From Clostridia bacterium (GTDB lineage: Bacteria; Bacillota; Clostridia; Christensenellales; Aristaeellaceae), in the NCBI GenBank assembly GCA_900754755.1, contig CAAEEC010000134.1, forward strand, positions 1 to 7,080: a stretch of DNA of 7,080 nucleotides, given 5' to 3'. The translations under genes and the position numbers were made by a program. Positions 1 through 5,156 of this stretch are shown here, piece by piece. The notes below the pieces were generated by a model. That model made no database searches. It was not told the origin of the DNA and was given only the letters and a program-made list of their open reading frames with translations. Positions within the stretch are counted from its first letter, which is position 1; every line of letters begins with the position of its first letter.

Positions 1-870
1 CGCGGTTTCCTCGCCGCACACGAACGCGCCGGCGCCCAAGCGAATGTGTACGTTAAAATTGAAGTTCGTGCCAAAGATGCCTTCGCCCAGCAGGCCATAC
101 GCGCGGGCTTGTTCGATGGCGATCTGCAGGCGCTTGACGGCGATGGGGTATTCCGCGCGAACGTAGATATAGCCCTCGTCAGAGCCGATGGCGTAGGCCG
201 CGATGGCCATGGCCTCGAGCACCACGTGCGGATCGCCCTCGAGCACGGAGCGGTCCATGAAGGCGCCGGGGTCGCCCTCGTCAGCGTTGCAGCAGACGTA
301 TTTCTTGTCGTTATCGTAATTGTAGGCAAACTGCCACTTCATGCCCGTGGGGAAACCCGCGCCGCCGCGGCCGCGCAGACCGCTCTTTTTGATCGTGTCG
401 ATCACTTCTTCGCGGGTCATCTCGTTGAGCACCTTGTACAGGGCCTTGTAGCCGTCGAAGGCAATGTATTCGTCGATGTTTTCCGGGTCGATCACGCCGC
501 AGTTGCGCAGGGCCAGGCGGCGCTGCTTCTGGTAGAAGTCCACGTCGTCCAGCGCCTTCACGGCGCCGCTTTCGTCGATGGAACCCTTTTGCAGCAGGCG
601 GGTGACGATGCGGCCCTTGATCAGGTGCTCGGAGACGATTTCATCCACGTCTTCCACCTTCACATGGCTGTAGAACGAACCCTCCGGATACACCAGCACC
701 ACCGGGCCGGCTTCGCACAGGCCGAAGCAACCCGTGCGCACGACCATGACCTCGTTTTCCAGGCCATTTTCCCGGATCAGCGTTTCAAAGCGTTCCAGGA
801 TATTGTGGGAGCCGGAGGACGTGCAGCCGGTACCGCCGCAGACCAGAACCGTGGAACGATACAGATTCAT
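1..870 (-). CDS. hndC: NuoF-like NADH-binding subunit of bifurcating [FeFe]-hydrogenase (partial, C-terminus missing)
   Basis: Flavoprotein subunit that oxidises or reduces NAD(H) at FMN and relays electrons through Fe-S clusters in a cytoplasmic multisubunit hydrogenase. The 290 visible residues read from ATG at 870 to the window edge with no stop. Residues 5-90 form a thioredoxin-like [2Fe-2S] domain with C11, C16, C48 and C52 (Cx4C and Cx3C). The NuoF core follows: glycine-rich GLRGRGGAGFPTG at 164-176, ADEGDPGAFMDR at 196-207, and GAGAFVCGEET at 279-289, the FMN/NADH site. The N-terminal [2Fe-2S] extension distinguishes HndC/HydB from complex I NuoF. Usual length is near 600 residues, so the C-terminal [4Fe-4S] domains lie outside. 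AGGAGG sits 8 nt before the start, and the preceding gene ends 15 nt upstream. A formate dehydrogenase beta subunit has the same architecture, but the upstream genes favour a hydrogenase. The symbol is by analogy with the Desulfovibrio hnd operon. Confidence 0.93.
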   Translation of the reverse strand, partial: MNLYRSTVLVCGGTGCTSSGSHNILERFETLIRENGLENEVMVVRTGCFGLCEAGPVVLVYPEGSFYSHVKVEDVDEIVSEHLIKGRIVTRLLQKGSIDESGAVKALDDVDFYQKQRRLALRNCGVIDPENIDEYIAFDGYKALYKVLNEMTREEVIDTIKKSGLRGRGGAGFPTGMKWQFAYNYDNDKKYVCCNADEGDPGAFMDRSVLEGDPHVVLEAMAIAAYAIGSDEGYIYVRAEYPIAVKRLQIAIEQARAYGLLGEGIFGTNFNFNVHIRLGAGAFVCGEETA

Positions 871-885
871 GCGCTTTTCCTCCTA

Positions 886-1254
886 TCACTGATCCTGCGC
901 GCCGATGGTATATTCGGTGACCGGCTTGCCGTTGACGATGTGCTCGGTCACAATGCGCGGCACCATGCTGGGGTTCACCTTCACATACGTGACCTTTTCC
1001 TGGCCGGGCAGCGTGATTTCCACCATCGGCTCCAGGCGGCACATGCCGATGCAGCCGGTCTGCGCCACGGTAACGTTGGAAAGGTTGCGCTTTTTCACTT
1101 CTTCCACAAAGGCCAGCATCACCGGGCGTGCGCCGGCGGCAATGCCGCAGGTCGCCATGCCGACGACCACGCGCGTTCCCTCGTGTTCACGGCGCAGGTT
1201 TACACTATCCAGCGTTTTTTGGCGAATGGCTTCCAGCTCTGCCAAAGTTTTCAT
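886..1254 (-). CDS. hndB: HndB-like small thioredoxin-fold (2Fe-2S) ferredoxin-domain protein
   Basis: Small protein (122 residues) that in hnd-type operons is thought to be an electron-carrying accessory subunit. It resembles the N-terminal domain of HndC. After a helical N-terminus (1-25) comes the thioredoxin-like fold, with TCGIAAGA at 35-42 and QTGCIGMC at 65-72. Only three cysteines are present (C36, C68, C72). Aligned with the NuoE-like and HndC proteins here, the first of the four usual ligands is V31, so cluster binding is less certain than for its neighbours. The start is ATG at 1254, because MKTLAELEAI matches the family's N-terminus and a purine-rich stretch (GGAGGTGGAG) lies just upstream; a longer frame to 1302 would run through that site. 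The start overlaps the stop of the upstream ATPase gene as ATGA, implying coupled translation. Confidence 0.88.
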   Translation of the reverse strand: MKTLAELEAIRQKTLDSVNLRREHEGTRVVVGMATCGIAAGARPVMLAFVEEVKKRNLSNVTVAQTGCIGMCRLEPMVEITLPGQEKVTYVKVNPSMVPRIVTEHIVNGKPVTEYTIGAQDQ

Positions 1255-1799
1255 TGGGTCTCCACCTCCATAATGTTTTCCGTGAGAAAATCCTTCACCC
1301 AAGCGAGCACGTCCGGCAGATTGAGCGGCAGGCCGCCCAGCGCGGCGCGCACCTCGCGCGTGTCAAACACAAACGATTTGCCGTCTTTTTCATAGGTCAG
1401 CACAAATTCCGGCGCTTCCGGCGCGGAAATGAGCAGCGATTGCATCGTGCCCACCAAGTCGCCCATGGGCGGCAAGTCCAGGTGAGAAAATTGAAATTCC
1501 GCCCGCAGCACCGTGCCTTCCCCCACCTTGCTTTGCAGGGTGAAGCAGCCATTGGTCATATCCGCGAGCTGCTTGACGAGCGGGATGCCCAGGCCCACCT
1601 TCCGCGTGGTGCGGCTGGTGGTGAATGGACTGGTCACCCGCGCGACCATTTCCTCGCTCATGCCGCAACCGTCGTCCTTGACCTCAAGGACGAGACGGTC
1701 GGCCACCGTATCAATCCGAATGAGGACTTCGATTTTTGTTGCGCCCGCGCTGATCGAATTCTGGACAATGTCCAGAATGTGCATGGCCAACTCCGGCAT
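1251..1799 (-). CDS. Stand-alone HATPase_c (histidine-kinase-like / anti-sigma-like) ATP-binding protein in the hydrogenase operon
   Basis: 182-residue GHKL-fold ATP-binding protein with no phosphoacceptor or sensor domain. Visible motifs are the N box HILDIVQNSISAGA at 7-20 (N14), the G1 box DDGCGM at 42-47, an F-box-like PFTTSR at 58-63, the G2 box KVGLGIPL at 67-74, and GEGT at 93-96. Residues about 105-182 form a short C-terminal region I do not recognise. No His-containing dimerisation helix precedes the ATPase and there is no transmembrane segment, so it is probably not a complete sensor kinase. Such genes are known between the NuoE-like and HndB-like genes of clostridial hydrogenase operons, usually annotated only as ATP-binding or anti-sigma regulatory factor. 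The role is unproven: regulator, kinase of an unknown partner, or assembly factor. It starts 3 nt after the NuoE-like stop with no clear ribosome binding site and overlaps the next gene by ATGA, so its translation is likely coupled. Confidence 0.9.
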   Translation of the reverse strand: MPELAMHILDIVQNSISAGATKIEVLIRIDTVADRLVLEVKDDGCGMSEEMVARVTSPFTTSRTTRKVGLGIPLVKQLADMTNGCFTLQSKVGEGTVLRAEFQFSHLDLPPMGDLVGTMQSLLISAPEAPEFVLTYEKDGKSFVFDTREVRAALGGLPLNLPDVLAWVKDFLTENIMEVETQ

Positions 1800-1802
1800 A
1801 GC

Positions 1803-2267
1803 TTAGCGGTACTTGGCGAGAATGCCCGGGATGTCTGCCGGCGTGAGCCTGCCATAGACATCATCGTCAATCATCATAACCGGCGCAAGGCCGCACGCGC
1901 CCAGGCAGCGCGTATCCTTGAGCGTGAACTTCGCGTCCGGCGTGGTAGAGCCGGCGGGCACGCCGAGCTCTTCGATCAGCTTTTCCAAAATGTTCTTAGA
2001 ACCCTTCACATAGCACGCGGTGCCCAGGCAAACGCCGATCACGTGCTCGCCGCGCGGCTGCAGGGCGAACTGCGCGTAGAACGTGGCCACGCCATAGACT
2101 TCGCTGAGCGTGACGCCCAAACCCTCGGCAATGCGGATTTGGATATCCTTGGGCACATAGCCGAAGATTTCCTGCGCCTCCTGCAAAGTGACCATAACGG
2201 CGCCCTTCTGGCCCTTATTCGCCTGAATGGCCGCATCGAGCCTGTTGAGCTTTTCTTGCTCGTGCAT
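1803..2267 (-). CDS. hndA: NuoE-like [2Fe-2S] subunit of bifurcating [FeFe]-hydrogenase
   Basis: First gene of the operon, 154 residues, a typical length for the NuoE/HydC/HndA family. An N-terminal helical bundle (residues 1-70) includes the family signature of GYVPKDIQ at 36-43 and LSEVYGVATFY at 54-64. A thioredoxin-like domain follows with cluster ligands C80, C85, C121 and C125 (Cx4C and Cx3C). The [2Fe-2S] cluster sits beside the NuoF-type flavin subunit in the enzyme. ATG at 2267 was chosen over an upstream in-frame ATG at 2321, because GGGAGG lies 10 nt before 2267 and the shorter N-terminus fits the family. A leader of about 110 nt separates it from a consensus promoter at 2384-2412. 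The next gene begins 3 nt after the stop. Homologous subunits occur in complex I and NAD-dependent formate dehydrogenase; the HATPase and HndB neighbours point to hydrogenase. Confidence 0.93.
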   Translation of the reverse strand: MHEQEKLNRLDAAIQANKGQKGAVMVTLQEAQEIFGYVPKDIQIRIAEGLGVTLSEVYGVATFYAQFALQPRGEHVIGVCLGTACYVKGSKNILEKLIEELGVPAGSTTPDAKFTLKDTRCLGACGLAPVMMIDDDVYGRLTPADIPGILAKYR

Positions 2268-2288
2268 AGGAATGAAACCTCCCTCGCG

Positions 2289-2332
2289 TTTCGTTTCAGC
2301 ACGAAATCCCTTCGCGCACAACGCGCAAAAGG
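2289..2332 (-). promoter_or_regulatory. Two adjacent hairpins in the hydrogenase operon leader
   Basis: In the leader RNA, CCTT (2332-2329) and GCGC (2326-2323) can pair with GCGC (2317-2314) and AAGG (2312-2309) around a small loop. Immediately after, TTTCGT (2306-2301) can pair with ACGAAA (2294-2289) around a 6-nt loop. The second hairpin ends about 6 nt before the GGGAGG ribosome binding site (2283-2278). Neither is followed by a T-run, so they are not terminators. They could stabilise the mRNA or affect translation; no known riboswitch class is recognised. Confidence 0.4.
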
Positions 2333-2348
2333 CTTCCGACCCACCATC

Positions 2349-2370
2349 TTGTATTGTATCATATTTGGCG
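2349..2370 (-). repeat. 22-bp element, copy 1 (hydrogenase operon leader; contains an extended -10 motif)
   Basis: Exact 22-bp match to 4028-4049, in the same orientation relative to the downstream gene. In the minus-strand sense it begins CGCCAAATA and contains TGATACAAT (2361-2353), which reads as an extended -10 box. Here it lies just downstream of the consensus promoter, within about 30 nt of its predicted start. It may be a second, weaker promoter (start near 2346) or a regulator site in the transcribed leader. No good -35 hexamer lies at the right distance. Confidence 0.75.
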
Positions 2371-2383
2371 GGGTGTGGTTTTC

Positions 2384-2412
2384 ATTATACGGAAATTTAA
2401 CCGAAATGTCAA
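2384..2412 (-). promoter_or_regulatory. Perfect-consensus SigA/sigma-70 promoter of the hydrogenase operon
   Basis: Reading leftward, TTGACA (2412-2407), a 17-bp spacer, then TATAAT (2389-2384). Both hexamers match the consensus fully and the spacer is the optimal length. The expected transcription start is near 2377, giving a leader of about 110 nt before the NuoE-like gene at 2267. The spacer contains the AAATTTAACC block (plus-strand sense, 2393-2402) also found upstream of the FAD oxidoreductase gene, so a regulator binding there would cover this promoter. Confidence 0.9.
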
Positions 2413-2558
2413 GCGTAAAACCGTGGCAAGAGATTGAAGTATGGCACAAAATTTGCAGGCGGACAGAAAAAGCCCAAAATCGCCCGCGAGCGCCGCCACG
2501 GCGCATACAACATGGCGCGATATGAACCACCCGCAAAGGGGCTGCCATTCCCCCCCGC

Positions 2559-2599
2559 AAAACCAGCGTGCCATTGCCGGTTTTCCCGCAATGGCACGC
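2559..2599 (-). terminator. Rho-independent terminator of the FAD oxidoreductase gene
   Basis: A perfect 12-bp inverted repeat, GCGTGCCATTGC at 2566-2577 and GCAATGGCACGC at 2588-2599, with a 10-nt loop that can add a further GG/CC pairing. On the minus strand it is followed by TGGTTTT (2565-2559). It begins 26 nt after the TAA of the oxidoreductase gene, the right place for its terminator. The T-tract is short and broken, but the stem is strong. There is no T-run on the plus side. Confidence 0.75.
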
Positions 2600-2625
2600 C
2601 AGGATAGCCAAACCGCGCCGCGCGC

Positions 2626-3936
2626 TTAAGTTCCGGCCTGTTCCGCCGCGCCGCCCCGCAAAATCCGCTGAATTTCGCCCACAGGCGCCGCCGAAACGGG
2701 TATGTTGGCCCGGCTGGCGAGCGCTGCGGCGATGCCGGCGGCCTCCCCCATCGCGACGCATATGGGCATGGCGCGGTAATTGGAATGCGCCATGTGCGAA
2801 CCGGAAATGTCCCGCCCGGCCAGCAGCAATCCTTCCACATTTTGCGGCAGCAGGCAACGGTAAGGGATGGTGTAGCTATTGTTCTTGGGAAAATGTTTTT
2901 GCACGCCCGTTTTGTCCAAACCAGCGCCATCGATGTTGTGCACGTCAAAATTGAAGCAGGCGTCTCGCACAATCCAATCCTCAAACACCCGCTTTTCCAG
3001 GATATCCTCCCTGGTGAGCGTATATCTGCCGTGAAAATGGCGGGTTTCCCGCACCCCTAAGAGGGACGCCGAACTGAGCGCGTAGCAATGCTCAAACCCA
3101 GGCACGTATTCCCGCAAAAACATCACAATGGGCTGGATTTGCGAGCGGCACACTGCCGTGCCCCGCGTGAGATCTTCCGCGCGCAAGCCGTTGATATCCG
3201 TGCAATTCGTCATATTGCAGGTGATCACGCCCGGCAAGGTCGTTTCATAGAGCAACACATGGCCAGCCGGGTGCGGCAGCTTTTCCCGCGCGAGCGCCTG
3301 CAATTCGCCCTTGGCCGTGTCCACCGTGGTTTCAAAGGAGCCAGGCAAGGGCGCGCGCGCCGTATCCACGCCGCCCACTTTGAACATAATGGTGACCGGC
3401 TGCATCCCGTGGTCGCCCTCCCTACCCAGGGTAAAGGGAACGTTTGCCCGGGCGGCCACATCGCCATCGCCCGAAGCGTCGATCACCGTATGCGCCAAAA
3501 TGGCCTGGCGGCCGCCCTTGTTTTCGATGATTACGCCCTTGACCGCGTTTCCCTCCATAATGACGTCCACCGCCATGGTATATAGCAAAAGCTGCGCGCC
3601 CGCCTCTGCAAGCATTTCCAGGCAGAGCGTTTTCAATTGCTCCGGATCGATGGTAATTGTGCGCTTGCCGCGCAAATCGCCCTCGTTGCGCATGGCCATG
3701 CGGCTGAGAAGCTCCTCATAAAAGTCGCTGCCAACCGACCCGGTAAAGTGGCTCATTAGACCGGATGTGGCAATTCCGCCCACATTCCCCAGCGCTTCCA
3801 CAAGGAGCGTTTTCGCGCCCTGGCGCGCGGCGTTGACGGCTGCGGCAAAGCCCGCCGGCCCGGACCCCACCACCAGCACGTCCACGCTATACGCAATGGG
3901 AATTTGCCGCGGCGCTTCCTGATAAAATTGCTGCAT
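2626..3936 (-). CDS. FAD-dependent oxidoreductase (FAD_oxidored family)
   Basis: 436-residue cytoplasmic flavoprotein. A Rossmann FAD-binding start, VDVLVVGSGPAGFAAAVNAA at 18-37, carries GxGxxG at 24-29, with E47 as the expected ribose-binding acid, followed by GNVGG at 50-54. Later motifs are IDASGDGDVAA at 152-162, GVRETR at 294-299, YTIPYRCLLP at 355-364, and LLLAGRDISGSHMAHSNYR at 370-388 leading into PICVAMGEAAGIAAA at 391-405, which closes the FAD site. These order and motifs fit the FAD_oxidored (PF12831-type) family; the substrate is unknown and cannot be read from the sequence. No signal peptide is present. ATG at 3936 was chosen because GGAGG lies 8 nt upstream and the FAD motif follows directly. 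A longer frame to 4071 would cross the promoter. It is monocistronic, divergent from the LysR gene, and closed by the terminator at 2559-2599. Confidence 0.92.
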   Translation of the reverse strand: MQQFYQEAPRQIPIAYSVDVLVVGSGPAGFAAAVNAARQGAKTLLVEALGNVGGIATSGLMSHFTGSVGSDFYEELLSRMAMRNEGDLRGKRTITIDPEQLKTLCLEMLAEAGAQLLLYTMAVDVIMEGNAVKGVIIENKGGRQAILAHTVIDASGDGDVAARANVPFTLGREGDHGMQPVTIMFKVGGVDTARAPLPGSFETTVDTAKGELQALAREKLPHPAGHVLLYETTLPGVITCNMTNCTDINGLRAEDLTRGTAVCRSQIQPIVMFLREYVPGFEHCYALSSASLLGVRETRHFHGRYTLTREDILEKRVFEDWIVRDACFNFDVHNIDGAGLDKTGVQKHFPKNNSYTIPYRCLLPQNVEGLLLAGRDISGSHMAHSNYRAMPICVAMGEAAGIAAALASRANIPVSAAPVGEIQRILRGGAAEQAGT

Positions 3937-3987
3937 GTTTTTCGCCTCCAAATTTTGCGCATCGGCTATGGCAACCGCGCTTCTCAT

Positions 3988-4011
3988 CTTCCGCAAACGG
4001 CTATGCGGAAG
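3988..4011 (-). promoter_or_regulatory. Hairpin in the leader of the FAD oxidoreductase gene
   Basis: A perfect 8-bp inverted repeat (CTTCCGCA at 3988-3995, TGCGGAAG at 4004-4011) with an 8-nt loop lies in the roughly 89-nt leader between the predicted start near 4025 and the ATG at 3936. It is not followed by a T-run in either direction, so it is not a terminator. It lies between the 22-bp element and the ribosome binding site, much as the hairpins in the hydrogenase leader do. Confidence 0.45.
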
Positions 4012-4027
4012 GCCTTCTATTATCTGT

Positions 4028-4049
4028 TTGTATTGTATCATATTTGGCG
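4028..4049 (-). repeat. 22-bp element, copy 2 (promoter of FAD oxidoreductase gene)
   Basis: Exact 22-bp copy of 2349-2370. Both copies lie upstream of minus-strand genes and in the same orientation. A further identical block, AAATTTAACC (plus-strand sense), occurs 21 bp from this copy (4071-4080) and 22 bp from the other (2393-2402). The sequence between block and element is unrelated in the two places. Confidence 0.8.
4032..4040 (-). promoter_or_regulatory. Extended -10 promoter of the FAD oxidoreductase gene
   Basis: Minus-strand TGATACAAT (4040-4032) is an extended -10 box (TGN followed by TACAAT). The predicted start is near 4025. No good -35 hexamer is found 16-19 bp upstream (CAGGCT at 17 bp), which would suit an activator-dependent promoter. 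The tandem motif at 4067-4090 sits at about -42 to -65. Confidence 0.6.
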
Positions 4050-4066
4050 AGCGCAGCCTGAAGCGC

Positions 4067-4090
4067 CCCAAAATTTAACCCAACTTTTAA
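4067..4090. promoter_or_regulatory. Tandem 12-bp motif, candidate LysR operator
   Basis: Two directly adjacent units, CCCAAAATTTAA (4067-4078) and CCCAACTTTTAA (4079-4090), agree at 10 of 12 bases. They lie between the divergent promoters, at about -42 to -65 from the oxidoreductase start and -85 to -62 from the LysR start. LysR-type regulators commonly bind near -65 to -35 of their target. The assignment is inferred from position and repetition; a related 24-bp stretch (18 of 24 bases) lies at 2390-2413 in the hydrogenase promoter. Confidence 0.45.
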
Positions 4091-4116
4091 GGGCAAAATT
4101 CAAACCGCGCATTGTC

Positions 4117-4145
4117 TTGCGCAGCGCGCGCACGCATGATACAAT
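4117..4145 (+). promoter_or_regulatory. Extended -10 promoter of the LysR gene
   Basis: TTGCGC (4117-4122), a 17-bp spacer, then TACAAT (4140-4145) preceded by TG at 4137-4138, giving an extended -10. The predicted start near 4152 leaves a leader of only about 15 nt, almost entirely occupied by the AGGAGGG ribosome binding site (4154-4160). ATGATACAAT here is identical to part of the 22-bp element. Confidence 0.7.
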
Positions 4146-4166
4146 GGGGTAAAAGGAGGGCGCGCC

Positions 4167-5048
4167 ATGGATTTGCGAGTGCTAAAATATTTCCTCGTCG
4201 TCGCGCGGGAAGAAAACATCACAAAGGCGGCGGAACTTTTGCACGTGTCCCAGCCCGCCATTTCGCGACAAATCGCCCAGTTAGAAGAAGAACTGGGCAT
4301 ACAGGCGTTCAAACGGAGCAACCATCATATCACGCTCACCGAAGACGGCATGCTGCTCAAGCGCCGCGCGCAGGAAATGATCGATTTGGCGGAAAAAACG
4401 CGGCAGGACTTTGCGCAAAAAAAGGAAGAGATCGCCGGGGAAATCGCCATTGGCAGCGGCGAGCTGTTCAGCGTGCGCGCGCTGGGCAAAATGCTCGCAG
4501 ATTTTCAGGCGCTGCATCCAAAGGTGCGCTACAACCTTTTCAGCGGCAACGCGGATCACATCAAGGAACGCATTGAAAGCGGCACGCTGGATCTGGGCCT
4601 GCTATCCCTGCCCGTGGACGTGGCGAAGTACGATTTTTTGCGCTTTCCCATGCGCGAAGAATGGGGCGCGCTGGTGCGGCAAGACGATCCCCTGGCGCAA
4701 AAATCTTTTGCGCAGCCAGAAGATTTGCAAAACACTCCCATCCTATTGGCGGAACGGGCACCGGTGCAGCACGAGCTGGCAAACTGGTTTGGCGCGCTTT
4801 ATGACCGGCTGAACGTCGTGGTCACCTTCAACCTGCTCTATAACGCCGCCATGCTGGTGCGCAACGGCATGGGCGCCGCCCTGTGCCTGCGGCTGGATTG
4901 CCATTACGACGGCCTAACTTTCGTGCCGCTATCCCCGCCGCTGGCGTCTGGCTCTGTGCTGGTGTGGAAAAAGCACCAAACGCACGCGCCAGCCGTGCTG
5001 GCTCTGCTGGCGCACATCGAAAAATCCCTTCGTGCGCCCGCCCAATAG
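4167..5048 (+). CDS. LysR-family transcriptional regulator
   Basis: 293-residue DNA-binding regulator of standard LysR length. The winged helix-turn-helix occupies residues 1-60, with ITKAAELLHVSQPAISRQIA at 18-37 and QLEEELGIQAFKR at 38-50. A linker helix runs at about 60-88, and the periplasmic-binding-protein-like effector domain at about 90-290 begins GEIAIGSGE at 91-99. The effector cannot be deduced. AGGAGGG lies 6 nt before the ATG. It is divergent from the FAD oxidoreductase gene, the usual layout for a LysR regulator and its target, and the redox genes downstream are further possible targets. The gene ends in sequence able to form an imperfect hairpin (5009-5038), with a short T-run at 5055-5059 that is too distant to be a convincing terminator. 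Family certain, target inferred. Confidence 0.95.
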   Translation: MDLRVLKYFLVVAREENITKAAELLHVSQPAISRQIAQLEEELGIQAFKRSNHHITLTEDGMLLKRRAQEMIDLAEKTRQDFAQKKEEIAGEIAIGSGELFSVRALGKMLADFQALHPKVRYNLFSGNADHIKERIESGTLDLGLLSLPVDVAKYDFLRFPMREEWGALVRQDDPLAQKSFAQPEDLQNTPILLAERAPVQHELANWFGALYDRLNVVVTFNLLYNAAMLVRNGMGAALCLRLDCHYDGLTFVPLSPPLASGSVLVWKKHQTHAPAVLALLAHIEKSLRAPAQ

Positions 5049-5087
5049 AAATTCTTTTTCCTTATGTCTAAGCATTCTTTATAAGTA

Positions 5088-5117
5088 TTGGACATGCGCA
5101 TCCATGCCGGGTATAAT
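5088..5117 (+). promoter_or_regulatory. Promoter of the MerR-AKR-flavodoxin operon with an inverted repeat in the spacer
   Basis: TTGGAC (5088-5093), an 18-bp spacer, then a perfect TATAAT (5112-5117); predicted start near 5124. The spacer carries GCATCCATGC (5098-5107), a 4-bp inverted repeat around CC. MerR-family proteins bind inverted repeats in the -35/-10 spacer of stretched promoters. The spacer here is only slightly longer than optimal and the repeat is short, so autoregulation is plausible but unproven. Confidence 0.75.
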
Positions 5118-5156
5118 CTTCACAGACGCAAAAAATGGCAGGGGAGAACGCATGGT

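Larger units (their letters stand above)
2268..2625. other. 358-bp intergenic region between FAD oxidoreductase and hydrogenase operon
   Basis: From right to left it holds the terminator hairpin of the FAD oxidoreductase gene (2559-2599) and a roughly 145-bp stretch with no gene. The only structure seen in that stretch is a 6-bp-stem hairpin (GCGCCG/CGGCGC at 2490-2504) lacking a close T-run. Then come the consensus promoter, the 22-bp shared element and the structured leader of the hydrogenase operon. Short open frames on both strands here lack ribosome binding sites and recognisable sequence. Confidence 0.7.

Noticed and set aside
46..1395. Long plus-strand open frame (about 450 codons) across the hydrogenase genes
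   Set aside because: It lies antisense to three well-recognised minus-strand genes; its protein is rich in His, Ala, Arg and Val, as expected for a GC-rich shadow frame, and no ribosome binding site was seen.
2390..2413. Rex (NADH-sensing repressor) operator in the hydrogenase promoter
   Set aside because: The AT-rich block is only weakly palindromic and lacks the paired TTGT...ACAA ends of the Rex consensus, so I do not assign it to Rex.
1128..2525. Second long plus-strand open frame over the HATPase and NuoE-like genes
   Set aside because: It is antisense to conserved genes, runs straight through the promoter region, and has no recognisable domain.
2039..2984. Overlapping minus-strand open frames through the intergenic region before the hydrogenase operon
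   Set aside because: They cross the terminator and consensus promoter, overlap real genes in other frames, and have no family resemblance.
3937..4071. Longer N-terminus for the FAD oxidoreductase starting at 4071
   Set aside because: It would translate through the 22-bp promoter element and the leader hairpin; the ATG at 3936 has a strong ribosome binding site directly before the FAD motif.
5009..5060. Possible terminator at the end of the LysR gene (GGCGCA/TGCGCC stem, T-run at 5055-5059)
   Set aside because: The stem is interrupted by a bulge, overlaps the coding end, and the T-run is about 16 nt away, so it is too weak to call.
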